Shown here one piece after another: positions 25,429 through 33,326 of a stretch of 64,000 nt of DNA (positions are counted from its first letter, which is position 1; every line of letters begins with the position of its first letter). A program made the translations under genes and the position numbers. Source of the DNA: Alphaproteobacteria bacterium (GTDB lineage Bacteria > Pseudomonadota > Alphaproteobacteria > Rhizobiales > Hyphomicrobiaceae); contig JAHJSN010000045.1 in NCBI GenBank assembly GCA_018830445.1, positions 35,362 through 99,361 of the forward strand, given 5' to 3'. Below the pieces are notes generated by a model, which saw only the letters and a list, made by a program, of their open reading frames with translations, searched no databases and had not been told where the DNA came from.

Positions 25429-26424
25429 ATGGCTATCAAAAGCGTAGGTGTGATCGGCGGTGGCGCATGGGGCACCGCACTGGCCCAGACCATGGCGCTC
25501 GCCGGCCGCGACGTCGTCTTGTGGGCCTACGAACATGACACCGTCCGCGAGATCAACGAGCACCACATCAACCGCGTTTTCCTCCCCGGTGTGACAATCG
25601 AGAAAAACGTCATCGCCACCGGCAAGCTTGCCGAAGTCGCCGCCTGCGACGTTATCCTGCTTGTCCCCCCCGCCCAGCACCTGCGCCGCATCGCCAGCGA
25701 CCTGGCGGGGCACATTCCCGAAGGCCGCCCCGTCGTCGTCTGTGCGAAGGGCATCGAACAAGCGACCGGACGCCTGATGGGTGAAGTCGTCGCCGAGGCG
25801 TTGCCGCGCGCGCTGCATGCCGATCTCTCAGGTCCCAGCTTCGCCGCCGATGTCGCCCGCGGCCTGCCTGCCGCCGTCACATTGGCCTGCTCCAACGAAG
25901 CCGCCGGGCGTGAACTGGCCGACGGCCTTGGCTACCGCAATTTCAGGATCTACTGGACCTCCGACACGATCGGCGTCGAACTTGGCGGCGCGGTGAAGAA
26001 TGTTCTCGCCATCGCCGCAGGCATCGTCGATGGCAAGGCACTCGGCGCCAGCGCGCATGCCGCACTCGTCACCCGAGGCTTTGCCGAACTACGCCGCCTG
26101 GGCGAATCGCTCGGCGCCCGCCCGGAAACACTGATGGGCCTGTCAGGGCTTGGCGATCTCATCCTCACCTGCTCCAGTCCGCAATCGCGCAACATGTCGC
26201 TTGGCCGGGCGCTGGGCCAGGGCCGCACGATCAAGGAAGTCATGGGCGAGCGCCGCGCCGTCACCGAAGGCGTCTTTACTGCTGCCGCCGTGATGAGGAT
26301 CGCCGACGAAAGGAACATCGACCTGCCCATTTGCGCTGCCGTCCACGGCATCGTCGAAGACCGCCTGTCGGTCGATGATGCCATCGAGGGTCTGATGACC
26401 CGCCCGCAGCGCGCCGAAGATTGA
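25429..26424 (+). CDS. gpsA: Glycerol-3-phosphate dehydrogenase [NAD(P)+]
   Basis: A 331-residue cytoplasmic enzyme making sn-glycerol-3-phosphate for phospholipids. The dinucleotide motif is GVIGGGAWGTALAQ near the N-terminus. Other conserved segments are KGIEQATGRLM, LSGPSFAADVA, VELGGAVKNVLAIAAG with the catalytic lysine, and GLSGLGDLILTC. The ATG at 25429 has AGGGGA about 12 bases upstream and fits the family length; a longer frame from 25396 is less likely. It follows tsaD at 66 bases, a usual neighbour order in Rhizobiales-type genomes. Confidence 0.95.
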   Translation: MAIKSVGVIGGGAWGTALAQTMALAGRDVVLWAYEHDTVREINEHHINRVFLPGVTIEKNVIATGKLAEVAACDVILLVPPAQHLRRIASDLAGHIPEGRPVVVCAKGIEQATGRLMGEVVAEALPRALHADLSGPSFAADVARGLPAAVTLACSNEAAGRELADGLGYRNFRIYWTSDTIGVELGGAVKNVLAIAAGIVDGKALGASAHAALVTRGFAELRRLGESLGARPETLMGLSGLGDLILTCSSPQSRNMSLGRALGQGRTIKEVMGERRAVTEGVFTAAAVMRIADERNIDLPICAAVHGIVEDRLSVDDAIEGLMTRPQRAED

Positions 26425-26457
26425 GATCCAGGTAAGGACGGAGGGACAAGCGCCGAA

Positions 26458-27039
26458 ATGAAGAAAGCAACGCCAGCTGAGAAGCCATCAACCAAGAACG
26501 CAGCGACGAAGAAGGCGTCAGTCAAGAAGACCGCGAAGCAGAAAACACCAGCCAAGAAACCCGCTGCAAGACAATCCCCCGCCCCCGCAGCTCCGCTTCA
26601 GCGCCCCGCCTTTTGGCTCTTCAAGTCCGAGCCCGATGCCTTTTCCTTTGACGACCTGAAGAAAAAGGGAAAGAAGGGTGAGCAATGGGACGGCGTTCGC
26701 AACTACCTGGCGCGCAACAACATGCGCGCCATGGAACTGGGCGAACTCGGCTTCTTCTACCATTCGAACATCGGCCTGGAGGTTGTCGGCATCTGCGAGG
26801 TATGCAGGCTGGCTCACCCCGACTCCACGACGGATGACGACCGCTGGGAGTGCGTCGACGTCCGCGCTGTCTGCGACATGCCGACGCCCGTGAAACTGGC
26901 GGACGTTAAGGCCAATCCGAAACTGGAAAAAATGTCCCTCGTCACCTCGATGCGCTTGTCCGTGCAACCCGTCCTCGCCGAGGAATGGGAAGAAGTCTGC
27001 CGGATGGGCGGCCTCGACCCGAAAGCGATTGCCAAATGA
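26458..27039 (+). CDS. EVE-domain protein with histone-like basic N-terminal tail
   Basis: A 193-residue protein. Residues ~1-46 are an Ala/Lys/Pro-rich tail with repeated KK and PAKKP units like bacterial histone H1-type proteins. From about residue 50 comes a full EVE (PUA-like) domain: FWLFKSEPDAFSFDDL, QWDGVRNYLARNNMRAM, LGFFYHSN and VGICEVC. EVE domains bind modified bases in DNA or RNA. The tail could add nucleic-acid affinity (inference). The last 33 bases of the gene plus the next gene's start are duplicated 149 bases downstream. Confidence 0.88.
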   Translation: MKKATPAEKPSTKNAATKKASVKKTAKQKTPAKKPAARQSPAPAAPLQRPAFWLFKSEPDAFSFDDLKKKGKKGEQWDGVRNYLARNNMRAMELGELGFFYHSNIGLEVVGICEVCRLAHPDSTTDDDRWECVDVRAVCDMPTPVKLADVKANPKLEKMSLVTSMRLSVQPVLAEEWEEVCRMGGLDPKAIAK

Positions 27040-27190
27040 TGCCAAGCCCTACCAAGGCGACCAGCCGCGACTGCGGCTGCGGGGCAAGCCCCGCCCGCGC
27101 GGAGGCCCGTCGCCGAACGCAGTTCGGAGGCGGATCAGCCGCGAGCGAAACGATGCGCGGCCTCGACCCGAAAGCGATTGCCAAATGATG
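27003..27190. repeat. 39-base direct repeat around a short palindrome-rich insertion
   Basis: Positions 27003-27041 and 27152-27190 are identical except for one base. Each copy holds the end of the EVE gene, its stop, and ATGATG. The 110 bases between them are a run of small palindromes (CAGCCGC-GACT-GCGGCTG, GGGGC-AA-GCCCC, CCGAAC-GCA-GTTCGG). Before the event the EVE stop probably overlapped the methyltransferase ATG. Confidence 0.85.
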
Positions 27191-27874
27191 GACAACGCTC
27201 CCCACTCCCGCCGCGACCGCCAGTCCCGAGTCGATTTCATCCACGCCAACACGCGCCTGTTCGCCCCGGGTCTCGTGCCGGAAATCAAGCTGCATCTGGC
27301 CGATGAAAGTCTGCCGATGTGGGAAAAGACCGAAGCCGAATTGGGTGAATTGAACCTGCCGCCGCCGTTTTGGGCCTTCGCCTGGGTCGGCGGGCAGGCG
27401 CTGGCGCGCTACGTCCTCGATAACCCGCTACTCGTTGCCGGCAAGCGCGTCCTCGACCTGGGCTCCGGCAGCGGCATCGTAGCGATTGCAGCGATGCAGG
27501 CCGGTGCGTCAACCGCTTGCGCAGCCGATATCGACGCCTATTCCTCGGTTGCCGCGTCGCTTAATGCACACGCCAACGTCGTCATCATCGACATCGCGGA
27601 GACGGATCTGCTCGACTCGACGCCGGTAGACATCGACGTGCTCCTCGTCGGCGACTTGTTCTACGAGCGCGGCATGTCCGAGCGCGTTTTCGCCTTCATC
27701 GGCCGCATGGCGGCGGCCGGGGCGGTGGTCCTGGTCGGCGATCCAAAGCGCAGCTATTTTCCCTTCGACCTGTTCGATACCGTCGCCCGCTACGACGTCG
27801 CGACAAGTCGCGACATCGAGGACAGCGACGTCAAACCGGCCGACGTCTGGCGCTTGAAACCGGCAGCCGCTTGA
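27185..27874 (+). CDS. Class I SAM-dependent methyltransferase (ETFB-lysine/Nnt1-like)
   Basis: A 229-residue methyltransferase. SAM motif I is VLDLGSGSGIVAIAA (about residues 89-103), the motif II acidic residue is in AADIDAY, and the post-motif is DVLLVGDLFYE. The preceding PPPFWAFAWVGGQALARYVLD stretch is typical of the group containing electron-transfer-flavoprotein beta-lysine methyltransferases and Nnt1-like enzymes. The substrate is not proven. The start ATG (27185, or 27188 for a second ATG) lies within the second copy of the duplicated EVE gene end. The frame is open through the insertion upstream but without family similarity. Confidence 0.85.
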   Translation: MMDNAPHSRRDRQSRVDFIHANTRLFAPGLVPEIKLHLADESLPMWEKTEAELGELNLPPPFWAFAWVGGQALARYVLDNPLLVAGKRVLDLGSGSGIVAIAAMQAGASTACAADIDAYSSVAASLNAHANVVIIDIAETDLLDSTPVDIDVLLVGDLFYERGMSERVFAFIGRMAAAGAVVLVGDPKRSYFPFDLFDTVARYDVATSRDIEDSDVKPADVWRLKPAAA

Positions 27875-27893
27875 ACCGACGCTGCCGCTCGGC

Positions 27894-28085
27894 TCAGAGA
27901 TACTTTACCGCCCCGTGGAGCAGAATCGCTGAACCGAACGACAAAGATGCGACGAGACCGAGCGCCGCGCAGGTCGCAAGAATGTCTCGCGTCATCCACG
28001 GATGCACGACGTTGTTGGTCGGTTTCAGCCTCCGCAACGCGTAGTAGGTCAGTGCCAGCAGACCCAACCCCAGAATGATTTCCAT
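27894..28085 (-). CDS. Small two-helix membrane protein
   Basis: A 63-residue frame with two hydrophobic segments (about residues 2-17 and 34-58) joined by a short basic loop (RRLKPTNN). It is not a recognised family. Position between other short genes and good hydrophobic periodicity support it as a real inner-membrane protein. Confidence 0.5.
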   Translation of the reverse strand: MEIILGLGLLALTYYALRRLKPTNNVVHPWMTRDILATCAALGLVASLSFGSAILLHGAVKYL

Positions 28086-28145
28086 CTCATTGGACTTTCA
28101 CTTGCGCGATCGAGCCGCGTCGGCCTCGCTTGGATCGCTTTGATT

Positions 28146-28349
28146 TTAAGATAGGCTGCGGCGCACGAATTCCGCTGCGACGACGGCAACCATCGCAGCA
28201 ATAAAGCTGCCTGCGAGCACCATGACGCTCGTATTGGAAGGTTGCGCTTCGGGCTCGTAATTCTCGTCGCGGTTCTGCACTTCGCACGAGGCTTGCGCCT
28301 CGGCCGTTGCGGCAGCCGGCCTGGGAGTTCGGTGTTCGATATTTGCCAT
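28146..28349 (-). CDS. Small single-helix membrane protein
   Basis: A 67-residue frame starting MANIEHR, with an AGGTG ribosome site about 8 bases upstream. A polar ~40-residue N-terminus precedes one helix near the C-terminus (VMVLAGSFIAAMVAVVAAEF) and a short basic end. No known family. Confidence 0.5.
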   Translation of the reverse strand: MANIEHRTPRPAAATAEAQASCEVQNRDENYEPEAQPSNTSVMVLAGSFIAAMVAVVAAEFVRRSLS

Positions 28350-28424
28350 CACACGCACCTGCGTTGTCCGCCGGTCAAGCACGGATGACCGGCGGCGCGT
28401 TGAGTAATCGGGACGTGCGGTGGA

Positions 28425-28721
28425 TTAGTTCTTTGCGGAACCGGTAGAGGCGCCGACGAATCTGGCCGTCTTGAAAACGTAGCCGTTTTCATCGGCAGAA
28501 TAGGTCAGCGTGAGCTGGGAGCCGGCAACGGCTTCGCCTTCGACGGCGACCGTCTTGTCGAGAATGATCGTCGAGTTGTCGCCGAGTTGAATGCGCCCGG
28601 CGGAGTCGATCGATTTGACCGTGCCCGTCAGCGCCTCATACGTTGTCGCGGCGGCAGGAAGCGTAACGGCTAATGAGGAAAGTGCGAGTAGTGAAGTGGC
28701 AACAACAGCGCTCTTGCGCAT
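28425..28721 (-). CDS. DUF1344-like secreted protein
   Basis: A 98-residue exported protein. MRKSAVVATSLLALSSLAV and following is a signal peptide ending near AAAT. The mature part is a small beta-barrel-like domain (LTGTVKSIDSAGRIQLGDN, GSQLTLTYSADENG), similar to the DUF1344 family of unknown function. I used ATG 28721, directly before the signal peptide; the frame extends upstream to 28814 without signal-like features. Confidence 0.7.
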   Translation of the reverse strand: MRKSAVVATSLLALSSLAVTLPAAATTYEALTGTVKSIDSAGRIQLGDNSTIILDKTVAVEGEAVAGSQLTLTYSADENGYVFKTARFVGASTGSAKN

Positions 28722-29009
28722 GGGTTTTGCTCGCGGGAGGGGTGATGTTTCCCGACCGGGGGCAGCTCTAGGACCTGTCCCCCGACCGTCCCGGTTTCGA
28801 ACCGGGCAGAGCAACCGTTCTCCCGAAAAGCGGCCGTCTCTGAGCCCGCTAATTGGAGATGCTTACTCGGTTTGTACATCGCCCGAATCCGCATGGCTGA
28901 TACTCTAAAAAAACATGGGTTTCATTCAGCGCACTCCGTTCGACACGGTCCCGCCGCCATACTGTCAAAGCCGCGCGGACTGTCGATTGGCCGTTTGCGA
29001 CGCCAAGCC

Positions 29010-29399
29010 TCAGTCGTCGTCGCCAGCAGGTGCAACGATGACTTCGTCGTCGTCGGCTTCGGCCTCTGGATCCAGAAGCGTATCGTCGTCTGCCTCGATT
29101 TCGTCTTCGTCGATCTCTTCGACGTTATCGATCTGGTCGTCGTCAGGCTTGGCGGCGATTTCCTCGTCCGCTTCGGCAACAGGCGCGCTCTTCTTCGGGG
29201 TCCAAGCCGGCCGTCGCGTATTTGGAACCGGCCGCGGTTCGCTGATCCGCGGCTCCAGCACGACCGGCGGCTGGAATGTTTCGGCGCAGTTGGGGCAGAT
29301 GATCGGGTCGCGGGCAAGATCGTAGAAAGGCAGTTCGCACGACAGGCATCTGCGTTTTGTGCCGCGGGCGTTCCTGGTGACAAGGGGGGCGTCGTTCAT
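29010..29399 (-). CDS. TIGR02300-family zinc-ribbon-like protein with acidic tail
   Basis: A 129-residue protein. The N-terminal 45 residues have a CxxC-x(n)-CPxC zinc-ribbon (RRCLSCELPFYDLARDPIIC then PNC), the hallmark of the TIGR02300 family of Alphaproteobacteria. Residues ~80-129 are strongly acidic (runs of Asp and Glu). The function is unknown. ATG 29399 fits the family start (MNDAPLVTRNARGTKR); the open frame further upstream is not conserved. Confidence 0.85.
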   Translation of the reverse strand: MNDAPLVTRNARGTKRRCLSCELPFYDLARDPIICPNCAETFQPPVVLEPRISEPRPVPNTRRPAWTPKKSAPVAEADEEIAAKPDDDQIDNVEEIDEDEIEADDDTLLDPEAEADDDEVIVAPAGDDD

Positions 29400-29524
29400 G
29401 AGGGATCTTTCTGGCTTTCGCCGTCCCCGCGCAAGCGCGGGCCGGATCGATGAGCCGTGACAAAGGAATGCGAATGTAGCGCGAAAGTCGGGATTAGGTT
29501 TTGGGTCGCGATCGGACTGGCCGG

Positions 29525-29693
29525 CTAGCGACGCGCACCTAACGTCTGCTCCCCACCTGCGGCTTGGCTCGTTGCCAAACGTTTGGTGCAAAGCTACACG
29601 AGAATCTTAAGTGTTTCTCGTGTTCCTTATGGCTTCGAGACTTGGTTGTTAGCGTGCTGCAAGGGGAACCAAGTGTCGGAGCCGGAACGCTAG
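29525..29693 (+). repeat. CTAG-bounded double-hairpin repeat, family 3, copy A
   Basis: A 169-base unit bounded by CTAG at 29525-29528 and 29690-29693 (the latter shared with the next unit). The left hairpin pairs GCGCACCTAACGT... with CCAAACGTTTGGTGC (imperfect). The right hairpin pairs CGTGTTCC-TTAT-GGCTTCGAGACTTGG with CCAAGTGTCGGAGCCGGAACG, with a TTAT bulge. It is closely similar to the copy at 33309-33478. Confidence 0.9.
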
Positions 29694-29858
29694 TGGCCTG
29701 TCTCGCCTAAATCGTTGTGCTGGCCGCAACCGCTGACGATTTATGCGAGACATGAAGGCCACTAGCGAAAACAATGGCTTAGTGTGTCGTTCAGCGCGCC
29801 TCAATTGACAACTCCTCTGCGGCACCAACAGGTCAATTAAGGCGCGACGCCACACTAG
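29690..29858 (+). repeat. CTAG-bounded double-hairpin repeat, family 1, copy C
   Basis: A 169-base unit in the same orientation as copy A at 7323, with a few substitutions (for example TTATGCGAGAC in the left hairpin). Left CTAG is shared with the family 3 unit, right CTAG (29855-29858) with the next family 1 unit. Confidence 0.93.
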
Positions 29859-30023
29859 TGGCCTGTCTCGCCTAAATCGTTGTGCTGGCCGCAACCTCTG
29901 ACGATTTAGGCGAGACATGAAGGCCACTAGCGAAAACAATAGTTTAGTGTGGCGTTCAGCGCGCCTCAATTGACAACTCCTCTGCGGCACCAACAGGTCA
30001 ATTAAGGCGCGACGCCACACTAG
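29855..30023 (+). repeat. CTAG-bounded double-hairpin repeat, family 1, copy D
   Basis: A 169-base unit in tandem with copy C. Its right CTAG (30020-30023) overlaps the TAG stop codon of lpxD on the minus strand (stop at 30022-30020). Confidence 0.93.
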
Positions 30024-31069
30024 TCGTCGCCGGACTTGCCGAATCGTCTGCCGAGGGCGCGGACCGCTGCGATCTCGCGTGCCCATTCACGAAACGGCCG
30101 TGCGGGCGTTCCGCCCATCCTCGCACCGGCAGGTACGTCATCCTTGACATGGCCCATGCCGGCGATCTGTGCGCCATCCCCGATCTTGACGTGGCCGAGC
30201 ACGCCCGAATGGGCACCCATCACGACGAAGTTTCCAAGCTCCGCCGATCCGGCGATACCGCTTTGAGCGACGATCACGCAATGCCGCCCGATCACGACGT
30301 TGTGGGCGATCTGGACGAGGTTATCGATTTTGGTGCCTTCGCCGATGATCGTGTCCGACACCGCTCCCCGGTCGATCGTGGTGTTGGCACCGATCTCGAC
30401 CATATTGCCGATCACGACAGCGCCGATTTGCGGGATCTTCGCGTGTCCCTTGGCGCTCATCGCGAACCCGAAGCCGTCCTGGCCGATCCGCGCGCCGGCA
30501 TGGATGATCACCCCGTCGCCGACGATTGCGTGCGTCACCACGGCATCGCTGCCGATATAGCAGTCCCTTCCCAGCACACACCGGTATCCGACGACGGCCC
30601 CGGCGGCAACGATCGTGCCCGCCCCGATGCTTGCTTCCCGCCCGACGACCGCGCCCGGTTCGATGATGACGCCTTCTTCGATATTCGCGGACGGGTGCAC
30701 CAGCGTCCCGCACTGGCTTGCCTCTGCATGAGCCGAGCGGCTTCGCATCGCGCCGGGATAGAAAAGCTCCATCACCTTGGCGAAGGCAAGATAGGGGTCC
30801 TCGACAGCGAGTGCGGAGAGATGCCCAGGCACGTGTTTCGCGTCCTGCTTGGCGATCAGGCACGCCCCCGCCTCGGTTTCGTAGAGCTGCGAAATGTAGC
30901 GTCGGTTGACGAAGAACGTCAGGTCGCCGGCGCCGGCTTCCTTCAGTGTGCTGACGTTGCTGATTTCTCGATTGCTGTCGTCTTTCCGATCGAGCGTGGC
31001 GCCGACGGTATCGGCCAATTGCGAAACCGAAAACGGTCCCGCCCTTTCGAAAAAGCCCGGATGGGGCAT
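30020..31069 (-). CDS. lpxD: UDP-3-O-acylglucosamine N-acyltransferase
   Basis: A 349-residue cytoplasmic enzyme that adds the N-linked 3-hydroxyacyl chain in lipid A synthesis. The N-terminal uridine-binding domain (about 1-105, with DLTFFVNRRY) is followed by the left-handed beta-helix of hexapeptide repeats (about 125-325) and the catalytic histidine in VQIAHNVVIG. The C-terminal GHVKDDVPAGARMGG is typical. Length is normal. It is isolated from the usual fabZ-lpxA-lpxB partners. Its TAG stop is the boundary CTAG of a repeat array, and the C-terminal end (GKSGDD) may have been set by that insertion. Confidence 0.94.
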   Translation of the reverse strand: MPHPGFFERAGPFSVSQLADTVGATLDRKDDSNREISNVSTLKEAGAGDLTFFVNRRYISQLYETEAGACLIAKQDAKHVPGHLSALAVEDPYLAFAKVMELFYPGAMRSRSAHAEASQCGTLVHPSANIEEGVIIEPGAVVGREASIGAGTIVAAGAVVGYRCVLGRDCYIGSDAVVTHAIVGDGVIIHAGARIGQDGFGFAMSAKGHAKIPQIGAVVIGNMVEIGANTTIDRGAVSDTIIGEGTKIDNLVQIAHNVVIGRHCVIVAQSGIAGSAELGNFVVMGAHSGVLGHVKIGDGAQIAGMGHVKDDVPAGARMGGTPARPFREWAREIAAVRALGRRFGKSGDD

Positions 31070-31499
31070 GAATGCTCCTTCAGCTCCGACCGGAGTCTAT
31101 GGTGCGCGCGCCGAAACGCTTCGCCAGACGTGGCGCGGGCACTCACCGGTGTGTTTTGCGGTGCTGAGGCATTTGATAGCGATCGGCACACGCAGCTTCG
31201 ATCGCATCGAGTCACCTTAGCACTCTCGGGCCGCCGCCGTCACCCGTATCCTCCGATCAACCGCAAGCTGGCATTAACAGGTGCTCCACGAAGCAAAACC
31301 AGCCATGCCGCCGACGGCACGAGCAACCCCTGCACCGCGCCAGGCACAATTGCCGCACCCTGCGGACAGCCGGTATATCGCGTGGCTCTTCACCGGTAAC
31401 CCGCAGGCAGATGCAACTCATAACAGGCGTACGTCATCTCTTCGTCGGGTCCTTGGCTGTGATAAATACTTAGGTGTTCGATCGCAGTAAGCCGACAAT
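31070..31499. other. Divergent intergenic region, no gene seen
   Basis: About 430 bases between lpxD (minus) and a secreted-protein gene (plus). The short open frames show no protein features. The AT-richer 31455-31500 segment may hold the promoter of the gene at 31500. Confidence 0.4.
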
Positions 31500-31982
31500 A
31501 TGCTGCGAGCCACTGCCCCGCTGGTCGCGATTTCCGCCATGCTCAGCCTCGCATGTGCACCGGCCAACGCGCGAGATTGCGGCACCTGGAATGCCTCCAT
31601 GCAGGAACTCGAAGAAGGCCGCGCAATGGTGGCCAGCGTCTGCTCGGATGACGATGGCGGTCTGTCCTACCTGGAGGCCCGCTGCTTTCCTCCCGGCCTC
31701 AACATCCGCTTCGTTCCTCGCGACGATGGCGACTACAACAATTTCAAGGGTGATCTCATTTTTGAAACCGAACAATACCATCGGCTTGTATTCGTCACCT
31801 ATGAAGGCCTCGATGGTGCTTTTGCCGCTTATCTTCCCTTCGGTCATCCAGCTATCGAGATGATGAAAGGCGGCAAGTCCATCATCGTCAGCGCCGAAGG
31901 CGGCACGGTGCCTGCTCGCTCGTTCAAGCTTGGTGGGACTCGCCAGGCCCTGGAGAAGCTCGAAAAGAGCTGCCAGCGTTGA
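31500..31982 (+). CDS. Hypothetical secreted protein
   Basis: A 160-residue exported protein. Signal peptide of ~25 residues (LRATAPLVAISAMLSLACAPANA). The mature part has three cysteines near the N-terminus (DCGTW, VCSDDDGGLS, RCFPPGLN) and one near the end (KSCQR), suggesting two disulfides. Not a family I recognise. It is followed after 184 bases by the FAH-family gene on the same strand, without clear linkage. Confidence 0.7.
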   Translation: MLRATAPLVAISAMLSLACAPANARDCGTWNASMQELEEGRAMVASVCSDDDGGLSYLEARCFPPGLNIRFVPRDDGDYNNFKGDLIFETEQYHRLVFVTYEGLDGAFAAYLPFGHPAIEMMKGGKSIIVSAEGGTVPARSFKLGGTRQALEKLEKSCQR

Positions 31983-32166
31983 CGCACCTTGCCCACGGCC
32001 TGGCGTAGCACCCATTCCCTGACGAACCGGTGGCCAACGAGCCGCGTCGAGGCTATGAAGGGCGCCTGCCGGTAAAGAGCCCGGCAATCGAAGTGCAAGG
32101 CGCCGGCTGAGCGCGCCGTCGGTCTTGGCAAAAGAAACTGCGCGCACCCGGGGGAGTAAAGGTCGA

Positions 32167-32940
32167 ATGGCGATTTGGGTCAGGTTTGCCGGGGACGGCC
32201 GCGAAGGGTTTGGCACGCTGGAAGACGCGACAATCAGCGTCCATGACGGCAATATGTTCGCCACTCCATCGCCGACCGGCGAGACGTTGCCCGCCGCCAG
32301 CGTGCGTTTTCTCATGCCCTGCCAGCCGAGCAAGATGATCTGCCTGTGGAACAACTTCCACGCTCTCGCCGCCAAGCTGGACGTCGCCGAGCCGGCCGAA
32401 CCGCTCTATCTTCTGAAAGCGCCGACGTCCTTCATGGGCCCCGATCAGCCGATCCGCCGGCCCGCCTCCTACGACGGCAAGATCGTCTACGAGGGCGAAC
32501 TTGGTATCGTCATCGGCAAGCAGTGCTCGAACGCCAGCGAGACCGAGGCCGCCGCCGGGATCTTCGGATACACCTGCATCAACGATGTCACCGCCGCCGA
32601 GATCATCTCCAAGGACAAGACCTTCCCGCAGTGGGCACGCGCCAAGAGCTTCGACACCTTCGGCATCTTCGGCCCCTCGATCGCCACCGGCCTCGACCCC
32701 GCCAGTCTGACTGTGCGCACCATTCTCAATGGCGCCGAACGCCAGAAATATCCCATCAGCGATATGATCTTCCCGGCCGCGACATTGGTCAGCGCGTTAT
32801 CCAGGGACATGACGCTCCTTCCTGGCGATATCATCGCCTGCGGCACGTCGGTGGGCGTTGGAGCGATGAAGGAAGCCGCGAACGTCGTCGAGGTAACGAT
32901 CGACGGCATCGGCACTTTGCGCAACACGCTGACCCAGTAG
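32167..32940 (+). CDS. Fumarylacetoacetate hydrolase (FAH) family protein
   Basis: A 257-residue metal-dependent hydrolase or isomerase of the FAH superfamily. Metal-ligand segments are seen in YEGELGIVIGKQ (EGELG) and the conserved YTCINDVTAAE. KSFDTFGIFGPSIAT and LLPGDIIACGTSVGVG are also family hallmarks. Members include 2-keto-4-pentenoate hydratases, acylpyruvases and oxaloacetate decarboxylases, and the substrate here cannot be specified. ATG 32167 follows a GGGGAGTAAAGG ribosome site. The next gene (Lin0512 family) lies 47 bases downstream and is likely co-transcribed. Confidence 0.88.
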   Translation: MAIWVRFAGDGREGFGTLEDATISVHDGNMFATPSPTGETLPAASVRFLMPCQPSKMICLWNNFHALAAKLDVAEPAEPLYLLKAPTSFMGPDQPIRRPASYDGKIVYEGELGIVIGKQCSNASETEAAAGIFGYTCINDVTAAEIISKDKTFPQWARAKSFDTFGIFGPSIATGLDPASLTVRTILNGAERQKYPISDMIFPAATLVSALSRDMTLLPGDIIACGTSVGVGAMKEAANVVEVTIDGIGTLRNTLTQ

Positions 32941-32987
32941 CCGCTGAAAGCAACAAAGCCTGCGGCCAACCATCGACGGCGGGGGGA

Positions 32988-33326
32988 ATGATGGCACTCG
33001 AACGGTGCGTGACTGAAATGGGAATGGGCGTCGACGTGCATGGGCGCGACTACACCCTGGCCGCGCGCCGGGCGGTGAGCGATGCGATCCGTCATTCCAG
33101 CCTCAGCCTGTTCCGGGCCGTTGGCAAGACGCGCGACGACGTGCAGATCAAGGTCGTGATCGGCGTTCCCGAACCGGAAAAAGTGGACCTCGATGCAGTT
33201 GCCCGCGAACTCCCCTACGGACAGGTAACGGTGACGGCGCAAAAGGGCGGTCTCGAAGTTCCCAACGCCGGCAACACCGATGCAATCGTAATCGCGAATG
33301 CAGCCGGGCTAGTGGTGCGCACCTAA
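32988..33326 (+). CDS. Lin0512-family protein
   Basis: A 112-residue protein of the Lin0512 family (TIGR02058), of unknown function. Characteristic segments are MGMGVDVHGRDYTLAARRAVSDAI, VIGVPEPEKVDLDAVA and LPYGQVTVTAQKGGLEVPN. A run of six G just before the ATG serves as the ribosome site; a second ATG at 32991 is equivalent. The last five codons and the TAA stop (33310-33326) lie inside a family 3 repeat beginning at the CTAG at 33309, so the present C-terminus (LVVRT) is repeat-encoded. Confidence 0.82.
   Translation: MMALERCVTEMGMGVDVHGRDYTLAARRAVSDAIRHSSLSLFRAVGKTRDDVQIKVVIGVPEPEKVDLDAVARELPYGQVTVTAQKGGLEVPNAGNTDAIVIANAAGLVVRT

Noticed and set aside
29525-30023. CRISPR array
   Set aside because: The repeated units are 169 bases, self-palindromic and joined without spacers; no cas genes are present.
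32346-32987. Long frame leading into the Lin0512-family gene
   Set aside because: It is the out-of-frame shadow of the FAH-family gene; the real start follows the G-run at 32981-32986.
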